A stretch of 64,000 nucleotides of DNA. Source: Irpex lacteus (Eukaryota > Basidiomycota > Agaricomycetes > Polyporales > Irpicaceae). Each line of letters starts with the position of its first letter. The first letter of the stretch is position 1. The position numbers and the translations under genes were made by a program. The notes beneath the pieces were generated by a model. That model did no database searches, was not told the DNA's origin, and worked only from the letters and a program-made list of their open reading frames with translations. This document shows positions 22,350 through 32,500 of this stretch, one piece after another. The DNA lies in assembly GCA_001986395.2 (NCBI GenBank), contig MQVO02000012.1, positions 1-64,000 of the forward strand. The letters run 5' to 3'.

Positions 22350-23256
22350 GTGCGAGATGAAGAGAAGGTTAGAACACCTTAAACAGAGACGAAGCCGTAG
22401 AAGGCAGAACGAAATGAAACCAACCATGTACTGAATAGATATCGAAAATGCACTGTACAATCTTCCCCACGTCCCTACGTGACTGGCACGAAACGAACTC
22501 ACGAATACTCATGGCATTATTAGAGGTGCTTACCGCGAAACATACGACTTGCGAACTGACCGAGATACGCATCGACCGAGATGCACATCGACCGACATAC
22601 GCATCGACGTTGCGTAGACGGCTTTCCTTTCTCACAAGTATTCCGCACATTGAGAACGTCATGCAGACATAACACATACTATACATGCATTGCACAGCTT
22701 GGTATACGACAGATCAGACGGTCATACTAATTATCTACTCAAAAACGAAGAACCAATCGAAAGCTTTGGACTTGATAGGGTGTTGGGTATGCAGCGTCGG
22801 CGCAGACAGAGGAGAGGAGGGGAGATGGTGGGAAGATGGTGGGTATACGTGCGCGAGTGAGAGCGGAGGGTGTTACAGCAGAGGAGTAAGGATGCGGGGA
22901 TGGGGGAGAGAGGGTCTACGATGGGATGAGGATGATATGTGAGGAGAGGGAGGATGGGGGCGGATGGAAGGGTATATGGACCGAAAGACGAACAACCAAA
23001 AAGACTATTGTCCGTGAGACTTGAGATTCGATTATACAACTCTTGAGAACCGGGAGGAGAGACGATGAGCTTTGAGGGTAGATGGCGGAATGGGATGCGA
23101 TGCGATGCGTGGTGGTCGTGAGAGGGTTGTTGAGGTGTCGTAAGGTATCGTTAATGGTCGTTTTGATGAACAATGGACGGTGGGCGTGGCGATGCAAGAT
23201 GAATGTGTTCGGGACACGAGGGCGAAGGACCGCAGAGAGCCCGAAAGCATCTCACC
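22350..23256. other. convergent intergenic region, nothing recognised
   Basis: Lies between the 3' ends of galactokinase (plus) and the F-box-like gene (minus), so it should hold two terminators. A short tandem ACCGAGATGCACATCGACCG-like motif occurs near 22560-22605. No convincing ORF. Confidence 0.4.
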
Positions 23257-24927
23257 TCAGAACCTCTCCCCTTGCCCCACAGCAGCAGCAGCATCCCTCA
23301 TCCGCATCAAACTCCCCGCACTAACATTAACCCCAGCACAATCCTCCAACCACACACCGCGCTCCTTACACCTCCTCACCAACCGCATCCAAAACTGCAA
23401 CACCCTCTCGCCCCGTTCACGGGGCTGCTCCCTGCGCATGCGGTCGCTTGTGGGGCTCATATCGCGTATGTACCTCAGTTTCGGGAAGGCCCTCTTCGAA
23501 GTAGCCGAGGATGAAGTTGAACTTGAGGCGGTGGAATCAGCCAAGAAAGACCCCAACTGCTCAAACAGCGTAAAATACGCCTCCCCGCTCAACAAATCCG
23601 GGTCCTCCTTCAACCTCTTATCGACGCCCCGCACGCCGATAAGCTCGACCTTGGGATGGGCCGCGAGGAGACAGTGTCGGGGCATCCAGTCCGGGGACTG
23701 CCAGTGCCATTCTGCGTCTGCGGCGCAGACGAACTCGCGTAGGTTGGGCGTCCATGATGCGAGTTTCTCGCCGATGGTCATATTCGTTGTCCCATCTTCG
23801 TTGTCGACTGCGGTTGTTTGAGGGTGCTGGTGGTTGTGGTTGTGGAGGAAGGTACGCGCGGAGGGAGGGACGGTAATATACTGCTCCTCCGTCAACTCAG
23901 GTCGGTGTCCCAGCTCAAGTTGAACGAGCTTCGCGCCATGAGAGCGGAAGAACGCCGCAAAACCGGGTCCGGTACGCGTAAAGTCGGGAGAGAGGACGGA
24001 GAGGTGGGTGAGAGCGGGCATGGACCAGGAGGCGAGGACGGCGAAGGCGTCGTCGTCGAGAGACATGCGGAGGGCGCGGAGGGAGGGGAGGTGGACTGTG
24101 TCGTCTTCGTAGTCGAGTGAGGTGGCGTCGGAGGGTGATGATGATGATGATGAAGAGGTGCGCGGGCGGGATGATTGTGCTCTTGAGGCGACGACTGGTA
24201 ACACTGCTGTGTGAACGTTCGGTGAACACGACGAGAGTTCCAAGAATTCGAGGTTCGCGGCCAAGTTCGTCCAGAGGGGGATCAAACTCGGCTGGAGTGG
24301 AGCATCGCTGTAACACGTCCAGCTGAGTCTCCTGATCTTTGGTTGCGCGACGAGTTTCAAGATGGCTTCGGAGGAGCAGCGGTTGTCGTAGAGGCTGCGC
24401 TGGATGGAGTGGTGGTCGGAGTAGATGCACAGGCTGGGTGCGTTCTCGAGGATGGAGCGCAGGTCGGCGGGGGCGCAGAGTTCGAGGACGGGTGTCTCGA
24501 TGTGTAGGCGACGGATGTACGAGCCGTAGGAGAGTCCTACCTTTGGGTCTTGCAACGACTGGAGGATGAGGAGGTGTGCGAGGAGCTTAGCCTGTACGGC
24601 GTTACTTATCCATACGAACTCGTATAGGTACTCCTTGGCGTAGGCGTTCCACTGGCGGGAGACCAACGAGCACGCCCGCTTATCCGTCATGGCGGCTTGG
24701 TAGGTGCTTAGGAGACTCGACGAGTCTTCGAGGAAGGAGAGCTCGTGGGTTGTGTCGAGCGGGTCGTGATGCGCGAGGCAGGCGTGCTTGATGACGACGC
24801 CCCAGAGCTCCATGGGGAGGTAGGGGACGTCGGGTGCGCGTAGCTGGCCATGGGCGGGTGGTTTGGTGTGTGGTTTCCTATGAAGTAGTAGAAGTAGAAT
24901 CAGTATATGAACTTGCTGAGATCTCAT
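23257..24927 (-). CDS. F-box / leucine-rich-repeat-like protein
   Basis: Long ORF of a type common in Agaricomycetes. Near the N-terminus VPYLPMELWGVVIKHACLAH followed by DKRACSLVSRQWNAYAKEYL fits an F-box (LP.EL...I, then C.LVSR.W...A..YLY). The rest has irregular leucine-rich segments such as IRRLSWTCYS, LEFLELSSCS, LRALRMSLDDDAF and LVQLELGHRPELTE. A role as SCF ubiquitin-ligase adaptor is inferred from family only. The Met at 24927 gives ILILLLLLH just before RKPHTKPP. That leucine run is the polypyrimidine tract of an intron ending CTTCATAG, so the true start is probably in an unseen upstream exon, or at the Met in LPMELW (about 24812). The Ser-rich insert SSSSSSSPSD is low complexity. 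Confidence 0.65.
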   Translation of the reverse strand: MRSQQVHILILLLLLHRKPHTKPPAHGQLRAPDVPYLPMELWGVVIKHACLAHHDPLDTTHELSFLEDSSSLLSTYQAAMTDKRACSLVSRQWNAYAKEYLYEFVWISNAVQAKLLAHLLILQSLQDPKVGLSYGSYIRRLHIETPVLELCAPADLRSILENAPSLCIYSDHHSIQRSLYDNRCSSEAILKLVAQPKIRRLSWTCYSDAPLQPSLIPLWTNLAANLEFLELSSCSPNVHTAVLPVVASRAQSSRPRTSSSSSSSPSDATSLDYEDDTVHLPSLRALRMSLDDDAFAVLASWSMPALTHLSVLSPDFTRTGPGFAAFFRSHGAKLVQLELGHRPELTEEQYITVPPSARTFLHNHNHQHPQTTAVDNEDGTTNMTIGEKLASWTPNLREFVCAADAEWHWQSPDWMPRHCLLAAHPKVELIGVRGVDKRLKEDPDLLSGEAYFTLFEQLGSFLADSTASSSTSSSATSKRAFPKLRYIRDMSPTSDRMRREQPRERGERVLQFWMRLVRRCKERGVWLEDCAGVNVSAGSLMRMRDAAAAVGQGERF

Positions 24928-25271
24928 TGTGCGATGTGGGTCAGGGTCGCGGAGAACATTGCATGACAGCTTGCACGCCGTCGGTGCTGTACACCATCGA
25001 CATGAGGCGCATCACGTTAATCTTGACGTCTCATAATCGACGACAGGTACGAGCTGCAAGTCATGAAAAGATATGCTGGATGAGAAGGAAAAGTGGAAGT
25101 TTACAACCGCGGTGTTAGACGTTCGGGGGCGGGTGGGGCACGCCGAGTCTACCACCTAGCTAGCGTCCAGCACTCCATAATACATTCCTCTTTTCGACCC
25201 CACCATAGAACAGAATCCAGGCACCTCGAAGCAGAAAAGCTCACCTAGCCAACTTGAGAGAAGAAAACGTC

Positions 25272-25540
25272 CTAGAGACGACCTTTCGCAGAGTCGCCAC
25301 GCGTTCGCCTGAGGATGTTGTGGCGCTGGGCGTATGAGGTGACCGACGGAATGGAGACATCGCGCGAGGGGTCGTCGGGTCGCTGTGGGTGGGTGGCTTG
25401 AGGTATGTCGCTGTTGGGGTCGAGGAGGAGGTTGAGGAGAGAGAGTCGGGCGGGACGAGAGAGGGAGAGGGCGGGAAGTGGAAGAACTCCTCGCCTCATC
25501 TCACCGCCCACGGCGCCTATCCGTCCTTTCGCTGTCGAGG
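25272..25540 (-). CDS. possible small unknown gene
   Basis: Open frame with protein-like composition: RIASTAKGRIGAVGGEMRRG, ARLSLLNLLLDPNSDI, DDPSRDVSIPSVTSYAQRHN, ending RRTRGDSAKGRL and a stop at 25272. A plausible acceptor (GGAACAG) sits near 25563. No family recognised, and the upstream exon, if any, is not found. It may be a terminal exon of a spliced gene or chance. Confidence 0.3.
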
Positions 25541-26117
25541 CTATTCTGGGAGCGAGTGTCTGTTCCTGGCCATCACCTCAAGAATATCCATCTTCTGTGT
25601 ATCCTATCCTTGATAATAAGTAGGGCTGCATTCGCAGCAAAACCCGCTACCAGGGGCATTGGGGAATATTTATGCAACTCACAGCGTCACAGTCATAGTC
25701 ATGGTGAACACAAGTAATTGACCTGTGGGTCCTGCACTGCCGGCGCATGCCGCTGCAGGCCTTCGCGCCTTCGGCGCTCCGGCCAGCAGCTTCATGCGCC
25801 CCAGCGAACCCATGCATCACCGACATTAAATTGCTCCTAGAACGAATTAAGGCTGTGTATTCTTGCATGCTAATATATATGTCGCTCAAACGAAGATCAC
25901 CTAACACGCCGCATTGCTTCAGAGTACTCTCACAAGCGCGCGGGAGTGGTCCGGGGTCTTCGAAGGCACAGAGCGCCCGAGCACGCGATTCCTGGGTGAG
26001 GGCACGTGACGTTGCGTTTTTGGCGTAAAAGTTGGCCAAATAGTGGGCCCCTGCAACCCTAAGACCCTCTACCAAGCTAGCGCTGGTAGCGGGAATATTC
26101 ACTACTGCTAGTCAACG
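25541..26117. other. intergenic, promoter side of prefoldin 6
   Basis: Contains a GC-rich imperfect palindromic stretch (GCCTTCGCGCCTTCGGCGCTCCGG, about 25757-25780) and the upstream region of the prefoldin gene. A long minus-strand ORF across it (26102-25647) overlaps this promoter and shows no family motif, so I do not call it. Confidence 0.35.
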
Positions 26118-26695
26118 ATGGCAGCAGTTGCATCTCTCGCGTCTCTTCAAGACAAACTCCAGCTTGCTTCACAAGAATACCAGAAGCTGCAGATCGAGCT
26201 CTCTACTGTGATCGACGCACGGCAGAAACTGGACGCGCAGTTGCAGGAGAACGAGCTCGTTAAGAAGGTACGCTCACCAAAACAGTGGTTAACCATGAGG
26301 ATTCATACATATTGTATTTCTGCTACGCCACACAGGAATTCGCCTCCCTCTCGCCAAACAACACCGTTTACAAACTCATAGGTCCTGTACTCGTACCCCA
26401 AGACCAGACAGAAGCCAAGTCAAACGTAGACACGCGATTGGACTTTATCAAGAGTGATATGTGCGTCTTGCCCTCTTGTATACCTTACGCAAACTAATAT
26501 AAACGCGATCATGGTACAGTAAACGCGTAGAGGCACAACTAAAAGACTTGGGCGATAAGTCAGAGAAGAAGAAGCTCGAGGTGCGTCCCTCCATCTTTTT
26601 CGCATACCGAGAATATCGTTAATATCCTTTGAAAGATCGTGGAAGCGCAGACGTCAATACAGCAGATACAACAAGAAGCTGCAGGGGCAAAGTGA
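26118..26695 (+). CDS. YKE2: prefoldin subunit 6
   Basis: Beta-type subunit of the prefoldin hexamer, which hands nascent actin and tubulin to the CCT chaperonin in the cytosol. Exons 26118-26267, 26336-26460, 26520-26580 and 26636-26695 join in frame to 131 aa, the normal family size. N-terminal coiled coil: LQDKLQLASQEYQKLQIELS. Central beta hairpin: TVYKLIGPVLVPQDQTEAKS, the signature of beta prefoldins. C-terminal coiled coil: VEAQLKDLGDKSEKKKLE ... SIQQIQQEA. Start MAAVASLASL lies directly before the coiled coil as expected. Confidence 0.92.
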
Positions 26696-27224
26696 CGGGC
26701 CCGTAAAATTAGAAACAACTTGTACTTATACACACAAAACACGACCGCTCCTGCTCGAAAGCGGCTCATTATACCCTGCTCGACCTATCTTTGTGTCAGA
26801 CTTCTTTTTTGGATTTCAGCGTAGGGCCCACGGTGAGTGCAGGAACACCGGATATACGAATCGTGACGATTTCGAACGCTGTTACATATATGTATCCCGT
26901 GCGCCTCGAATCCTCCAATCCAGAATACTAGTACTATGATACGGAACTCTATGCAGGTTGCAGACGGTCTTCGGATAGGTCCTTGTGGGACTGTCAAGGG
27001 CCAAATACCCTCCGAAGCAATCCATCAACCCGCCACTTCCCAATATATCACCCCGCCGATCTGACGCGACCACCTCCCTCTGCATCTAACGTGGCTCGTC
27101 ATCGCAGTCCAGGACCGTGACTATATAAGGCGTACAACCCAACTTTGGTATCCCATACTCATTCTAACTCCCGCTCACTCACATCTCAGCTGCAGAAAGG
27201 TCAACGTTAGCGATAGCCTTGAAG
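26696..27224. promoter_or_regulatory. intergenic with TATA box for the DUF1295 gene
   Basis: No believable ORF. TATATAAG at 27122-27129 lies about 100 bp before the start codon at 27225, a plausible TATA element; the leader after it is CT-rich. The left end should hold the prefoldin terminator. Confidence 0.4.
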
Positions 27225-28980
27225 ATGTCGCCCGCCCAAGTCCTCGACAAATACTACCTCTCCATCACGCTACTAGTCACCGTCGGCTACCAGCTGCTCG
27301 GTTTTGCCATAGCATGGACGTTCCAGGTGTGTTCGCGTCCCACGCTACACTGGGTATATGCGTTACTAACTTATTCAATCATATCGTCGGTATTGTAGTT
27401 TGATAAGATAACTGATTTTACAGGCGGTGAGTAGGCTTCAGTCGATGGAGTTCACGCGTACAGTTCAGCTGATTAGCGTGTAGGATCGAACTTTTTTATA
27501 TTAGGTGCGCGTCGAGCGCAACGCTGCAGCCCGACTTCCAAAAAACCAAATGCTGACCGGACCTACAACTCATCAGCTCTCATGACGCTATTAATGGGCA
27601 ACACCTACCATGCGCGTAACATCGTCGCGAGCGTCCTCGTCATGGTCTGGGCTACGCGGCTTGCAGGTCAGTACCTATGACACTCATCCTTCAATGTCAG
27701 CTTGAACGAGATTTGGGTTTACTCATGTTACGTATGCGCAGGATTTCTGTTGTTCCGCGTCCTCAAAACGGGGAGTGATACTCGGTTTGACGATATTCGG
27801 TCGCACTTTTTCAAGTTCATGGGTTCGTAGTGTTTAGCTTCCTTCCTCTGTGCACCATCATATCTCACGTCTCTTCACTTGACCATTTACATATCAGGCT
27901 TCTGGATAGGTCAGTAATATTATTCTTCGACGCGTCCTCCTTGTTCGTGACTAACCCAAACTTGATCCTTCACAGGCCAAATAGTATGGGTACGACCTTC
28001 TGGCTGCACCATCTATCATGTCGCACATGTTACTCACTTCTAATACTAATAATACCAATGTATCGTAGGTCTGGACAGTATCTCTACCTCTCATAATCCT
28101 CAACTCTCCCGCCGTCTCCAACCTCTCCACGGGTGGTACGAACCCAAAATTCGGCACCGCCCGTGATATCGTCGGTATCGTTCTATGGGCCGTAGGGTGG
28201 GCGATTGAGAGTTTGGCTGACATCCAGAAGGTATTGTTCCTGTTCCAGTGGGAGTGTGAGATGAGACGGAGCTGACGAAGACTGAGAGTAGTATCGATGC
28301 AAGTCGTCTGAACCTAAACCTGCGAAGGACGAGCCTATACGAGTTGGAGTGTGGAAGTGGTCGAGGCATCCGCCTTATTTTGGAGAGTGTGTCTCCTACT
28401 CCTCCCTTCTGCACGACATAATAAGCCTGCTAACCGTTAACTGTCGATCGTGTGATGTGGTGTACGTGCAGGATGCTCTGCTGGTGGGGAATATGGATTC
28501 TATGTCTCTCTCCTACTACGAATGGCGGTGTATCTGGCCTTCCAGGCGATGTCAAAGCTGCTCAGCGCGGCTCTGTCGTTTCGCCCATTTTCACGGTTCT
28601 GTGAGTTCTAGTACTCTCCTCTTTCTTTAACAGTCTCTCATCGACTTTCACACCGCAATAGACTTCTCATGTTCGCCTCGGGCATGCCAACAGCCGAGAA
28701 ACCAACCGCCAAGAAGTTCTTCCTCATGTCCCAGCCCACATCCACTCCCTCTTCCTCTCACCCAACCGACTCGGACGCACAGCCAGAGTATCCCGCCGCA
28801 TGGTCAAAATACAAACAATATCTCGCCTCGACGTCCATCCTTGTCCCTATGCCTCCTGCGCTGTACAGACCTCTCCCCGAGTGGGTGAAGAAGACTGTGT
28901 TGTTCGACTTTCCGATGTATCGGTTTGATGAGGGGAAGGATGGGAGGGATGCGTTGGAAGAGAGGAGGAGGCATGAGTAA
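27225..28980 (+). CDS. DUF1295 / steroid 5-alpha-reductase-like membrane protein
   Basis: Multi-pass membrane protein of the DUF1295 family, related by fold to steroid 5-alpha reductases and isoprenylcysteine methyltransferases; substrate unknown, probably ER. Starts MSPAQVLDKYYLSITLLV. Short exons join: ...FAIAWTFQ | FDKITDFTGG | SNFFIL | ALMTLLMGNTYHARNIV, ASVLVMVWATRLAGFLLFRV, LKTGSDTRFDDIRSHFFKF, GFW | GQIVW | VWTVSLPLIILNSPAVS, GIVLWAVGWAIESLADIQK, then VGVWKWSRHPPYFGE, the family signature that binds the nicotinamide or methyl donor. The last exons (MLCWWGIWILCLS; SPIFTVLLLMFASGMPTAEK) end KDGRDALEERRRHE. Introns are 50-70 nt. The last part of the gene, from the exon after PYFGE, is duplicated in inverted form at 41.0-41.6 kb. 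Confidence 0.88.
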
Positions 28981-31430
28981 ATGTATCTCAGGCATGGTTG
29001 CAGAGCAAGTTGTTATAGCGTCGTTCCCCGGATTGAACTAGGCTGATTATGATATGTAAAGCGCAGAAACTTGATTATAACCCATGAGAAATACAAAACC
29101 AGAATTGAAACTTGGAGCCATTCTACGTAACGTACACCGTCACTTTTATGTTCTACCACGAGGATATCCTACACCATATTCCCGTCCGTCCGTCCATCCA
29201 TCGTTTTTGACTCTCATACACCCTACCCTCCCAGCTATTGAGCTAACTTCTACGGTAACTACTCTAAACGAACTCCTCGGCCCTGATGGTTTCATCATAG
29301 TAGCTACAATCGAGCCACGCCCCCTTCCCGGCCTCTCCGTCGTCCGACTCGAACAAGAACTTCGACGTGCCAGTGCTGCCGTTGGGCAAGTTAAGGTAGT
29401 AGTCGGTAGGGGTTTGCAAGGCGGCGTTGTCGGACACCGGCGTGCGGCACTCCTCCTCCTCCCAGCTCAGGTTCGAAAACTTAGGCGTTTCCAAGGCGGC
29501 GCTGTCGAGCACCGGCGTGAGGCACTCCTCCTCCTCCCAGCTTAGGTTCCAAAACGTAGGCTTGGTAGGAGTGGCAGTAAGAGTGACGTCCGAGTCGAAC
29601 GTCAGAAATCCCTCCACCTCTTCCTCTTCCCTGTCGTCCTCCTCGCTCTCAAGCTCGATGGAGTGGTCGAAGGTGTCGTCGGTGGTGTCGAGAGGTACGA
29701 CGTCAACCTGCATCGCATCCATCCACTCATCGTCATCCTCGTCACCCTCTACAGCCTGCTGGGTGATAGTCAGCTTCCTCGCACACTCGGCCTCGAGCTC
29801 CTCATCGTCTTCGTCGTCAGTGTCCAACATCATAATATCGTCGTCGTCCTCATCCTCGTCGTCTTCAGCGGCAGCGGGGGGAGGATCATCGGCACGTGCC
29901 TCCGCGTTCTCCTGCCTGCGTTGATGCATCTCCTGGTAGTGGTGGAAGCGGAGGACGCGTCGAAGCTTGTTACGCGTCTCGTCGGCTCGTTTGTTCGATA
30001 TCTTTTTGGTGATGCCCCCGTTGTTGGGGATGATGGGTGCGACTAAACGAGAGCGTCTGTTGCACCTGAGAGCGACGGTGACGAGGTCGGAGGTTTTGAA
30101 GAAGGTTTGGAGGTGGGCGGAGAGGTCTGGGCCGGTGTCGGCGGTGAAGAACATGACGTGCAAGTCGAACGGTTGGATTGTGGATGAAGACGTTAACGGT
30201 GTGTGTGAGTACTTCGCAGGTCTACTCCAAGTCGGACGTCGTTGACACGAGGGGTAGTCGCGGTCGGGGTGGTGGTCGCGGTTGAAGGGAGAGGTCAACG
30301 ACCAACTTGTGATCGAACAAGTTGAACCAGCCGCCTCGTGCCCGCATCCCATCAAGCCGTCCCGGCTCGCTGGTACCTTCCCCTTTGGGAGGAGGAGTTT
30401 GAAGACAACTTCCCGATTGGGGATTTGTTTGTGTGTGATGTGATATTTGGTGAGCACATCATGATTTCACCCGGGTGCACGGACCAGTAGGGCATCTTAC
30501 GACGGGAAGGGCGACATCTCTCGTATGTTCATATCCGGTCTACGACTGGGTGCGGTCCCCGGGTACGTCGACCACACTGCTAACCTGCTCATGCTTAGAC
30601 CTTTAACGTTAGGCCCGGGTATGGTCACTAACAGTAGCTGCTTCACTGTTGACTGGGATATTGAATACCCAGTGCTAATTGAATCTGACATAGGCCAATT
30701 GCGTCATTAATGCGTTCAAAATTCGTGTATTTGACAGCACAAGTATCTGGATATAGTGCCAGTGAGTACGATACTGAGGACCGTTATCACAAGCTGTTGA
30801 ACGTTGAACACCAAGATGCTGATACGTCGAATACAGAGTCATTTTTCCCTCGAGAGAAGAGGGATAGTCCGGTTTCTGGCCTCTCTCGCGCCCGAACATT
30901 CGAAGTCTCTAGCTGCGTCACCTGGCGTTCGGCCTTTCGTATGTCACTCTGCACTACATCGCCTCGGAACTCCATTCCTATTCTGAAACCGCTCGTGGAA
31001 AGGAAAGGAAAGTCAGAATACAGCCCTTAAGTACGAAGCAAATAGTTCGGACTAATTAACAGGCTTCTGCAGTCTAGGTATCCGAGTCCAAGTTTCCTGA
31101 AAACCCGCGCGTGAATAGGAAAATTGGAATATGGTGATTAACCATGAAGTGGTTCGTAATGACCAACAGTCTCCCTCACTTCGAGATTTCTAAGTCGATG
31201 TTTCCACAGATCTAGAAGGTAGGAAGCACTTGGCCCGTGCATAAGGCGTCAGCTCAGGCCATGCGCCTTCGAATTACGAGGGCTATCTACCTGCCCGGGC
31301 CTCCTCGTATAAATGCCACCACTGTCACGCATGCTCGAAAATAGGTATATATATAGAACATCGTCCATCCTACTAGCATTGCTGTGCGTAGCGCATAGGA
31401 ATGGGATATCTAGATGTCCAGCTACCTCAC
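28385..31430 (+). repeat. left arm of about 3-kb inverted duplication
   Basis: Matches the reverse complement of 38655-41615 over nearly its whole length with scattered substitutions and small indels. It spans the last intron and exons of the DUF1295 gene, their 3' region, the acidic unknown gene and about 1.3 kb of noncoding DNA. The outer break falls near the splice donor after PYFGE; the inner break lies just past CTAGATGTCCAGCTAC (31410-31425). Confidence 0.85.
29264..30154 (-). CDS. acidic unknown protein, copy 1
   Basis: Intronless ORF of 296 aa starting MFFTADTGPDLSAHLQTFF. An N-terminal basic, possibly structured region (VALRCNRRSRLVAPIIPNNG, NKLRRVLRFHHYQEMHQRR) is followed by an extremely acidic stretch (DDEDEDDDDIMMLDTDDEDD) and a Ser/Thr/Pro tail. 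The tail has two tandem copies of a unit reading NLSWEEEEC.TPV.D.AAL.TP, whereas copy 2 at 39917 has one. No family recognised. The reading frame is preserved in both copies despite many substitutions, which argues for coding function. It is convergent with the DUF1295 gene. The first Met at 30457 is in frame but its extra N-terminus is not conserved in copy 2, so I prefer 30154. Confidence 0.55.
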   Translation of the reverse strand: MFFTADTGPDLSAHLQTFFKTSDLVTVALRCNRRSRLVAPIIPNNGGITKKISNKRADETRNKLRRVLRFHHYQEMHQRRQENAEARADDPPPAAAEDDEDEDDDDIMMLDTDDEDDEELEAECARKLTITQQAVEGDEDDDEWMDAMQVDVVPLDTTDDTFDHSIELESEEDDREEEEVEGFLTFDSDVTLTATPTKPTFWNLSWEEEECLTPVLDSAALETPKFSNLSWEEEECRTPVSDNAALQTPTDYYLNLPNGSTGTSKFLFESDDGEAGKGAWLDCSYYDETIRAEEFV

Positions 31431-32500
31431 GTTAACGAGGAGACACGACTCACAAGTTCAGGCATACCGTGGCATTAAGTAGTCCTCTTTCAGACGAACG
31501 AAAGGGAGGTGGACGACTTGCAAGTCGTGAGTTGTCTCCCTCCTTTCGAGGCCGACCTATAGGTGAGTGAAAGAATCCGTTTCTTGTGAGTGGACGGGTG
31601 CGAGAGGCGTAAAACGCGCAGGAGGTATGAGAGGCATCCCAAGAGACAGTACACTACTCGACGGGCAGTCTCATCCTCACCCCTGACGTCAAAAGCATCG
31701 CTATCGAGCTGGGAGGAACACATCTACGTCTACGTATACTTTCAGGCGCTGCTACGAGAAGAACAAGCTACGCAACCTACACGACCTCACCCGAAAAAGA
31801 AGGTATCCGAGCTCGTCACGGCGGAGGACGGTAGGGAGATACTTACCAGCAACGGCTACCACCTTACCATCAAGTGACAAGTCTGTGGACAAGACGATGA
31901 CGGCGTGCTTCAAGTTCCAAATCTCGTGGACGCTCCGTGACAAATACAATCGCCCCTCTCCAGCCGCTCAACCTCTCAACGTCTCGAAGGCACGCGAACA
32001 CTCATCGACGTGGAAGGCACAGCATTCACCGACGTGAAACGCTCACACAATACTCCTCGCCGCTCTCCGAGTCTCCAGCCCTCACCCACAACCCTAAAGC
32101 TCACAGCCTTCACTTCACTTCACTTCGCATCGTCTCGAGTACCACAATAAATTATAGATCACGTATCGTATCGTATCGTACAGTGCAATGCAGCAATATT
32201 AACTAACTAACCAACACAAGAAACGCGGGATATGCAAGAATGTCGACTCAGATCAACTTGGGTGAATATCATGGTGCGTGATGTCCATATTTCCTGCCTC
32301 GTCCCGTCTCGTCCTGTCCTGTCCTGTCTCGTCTAGCCAAACCTGCCCCATGACTTCCTCGTTCCTCGTAACACAGCGTAGATTGTAGAGTATCAAATGA
32401 ACGTCGCTACGCTAACCTTAACCAACCCGTCTTCCGTCTTCCATGTTCAGGCTTCAGGCTCCACAGATAAAGATAGAGATAGATCCAACTTGTTCTGCCC
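31431..32500. other. noncoding between inverted arm and PSD 3' end
   Basis: No gene recognised. Contains CGTCTCGTCC/TGTCCTGTCC short repeats near 32300-32330 and a run of short direct repeats (ACTTCACTTC). The right end should hold the terminator of the decarboxylase gene. Confidence 0.4.

Noticed and set aside
25647..26102. 151-aa minus-strand ORF upstream of prefoldin
   Set aside because: Overlaps the prefoldin promoter, contains a GC palindrome translated as GAHEAAGRSAEGAKA, has no family motif and no supporting exons.
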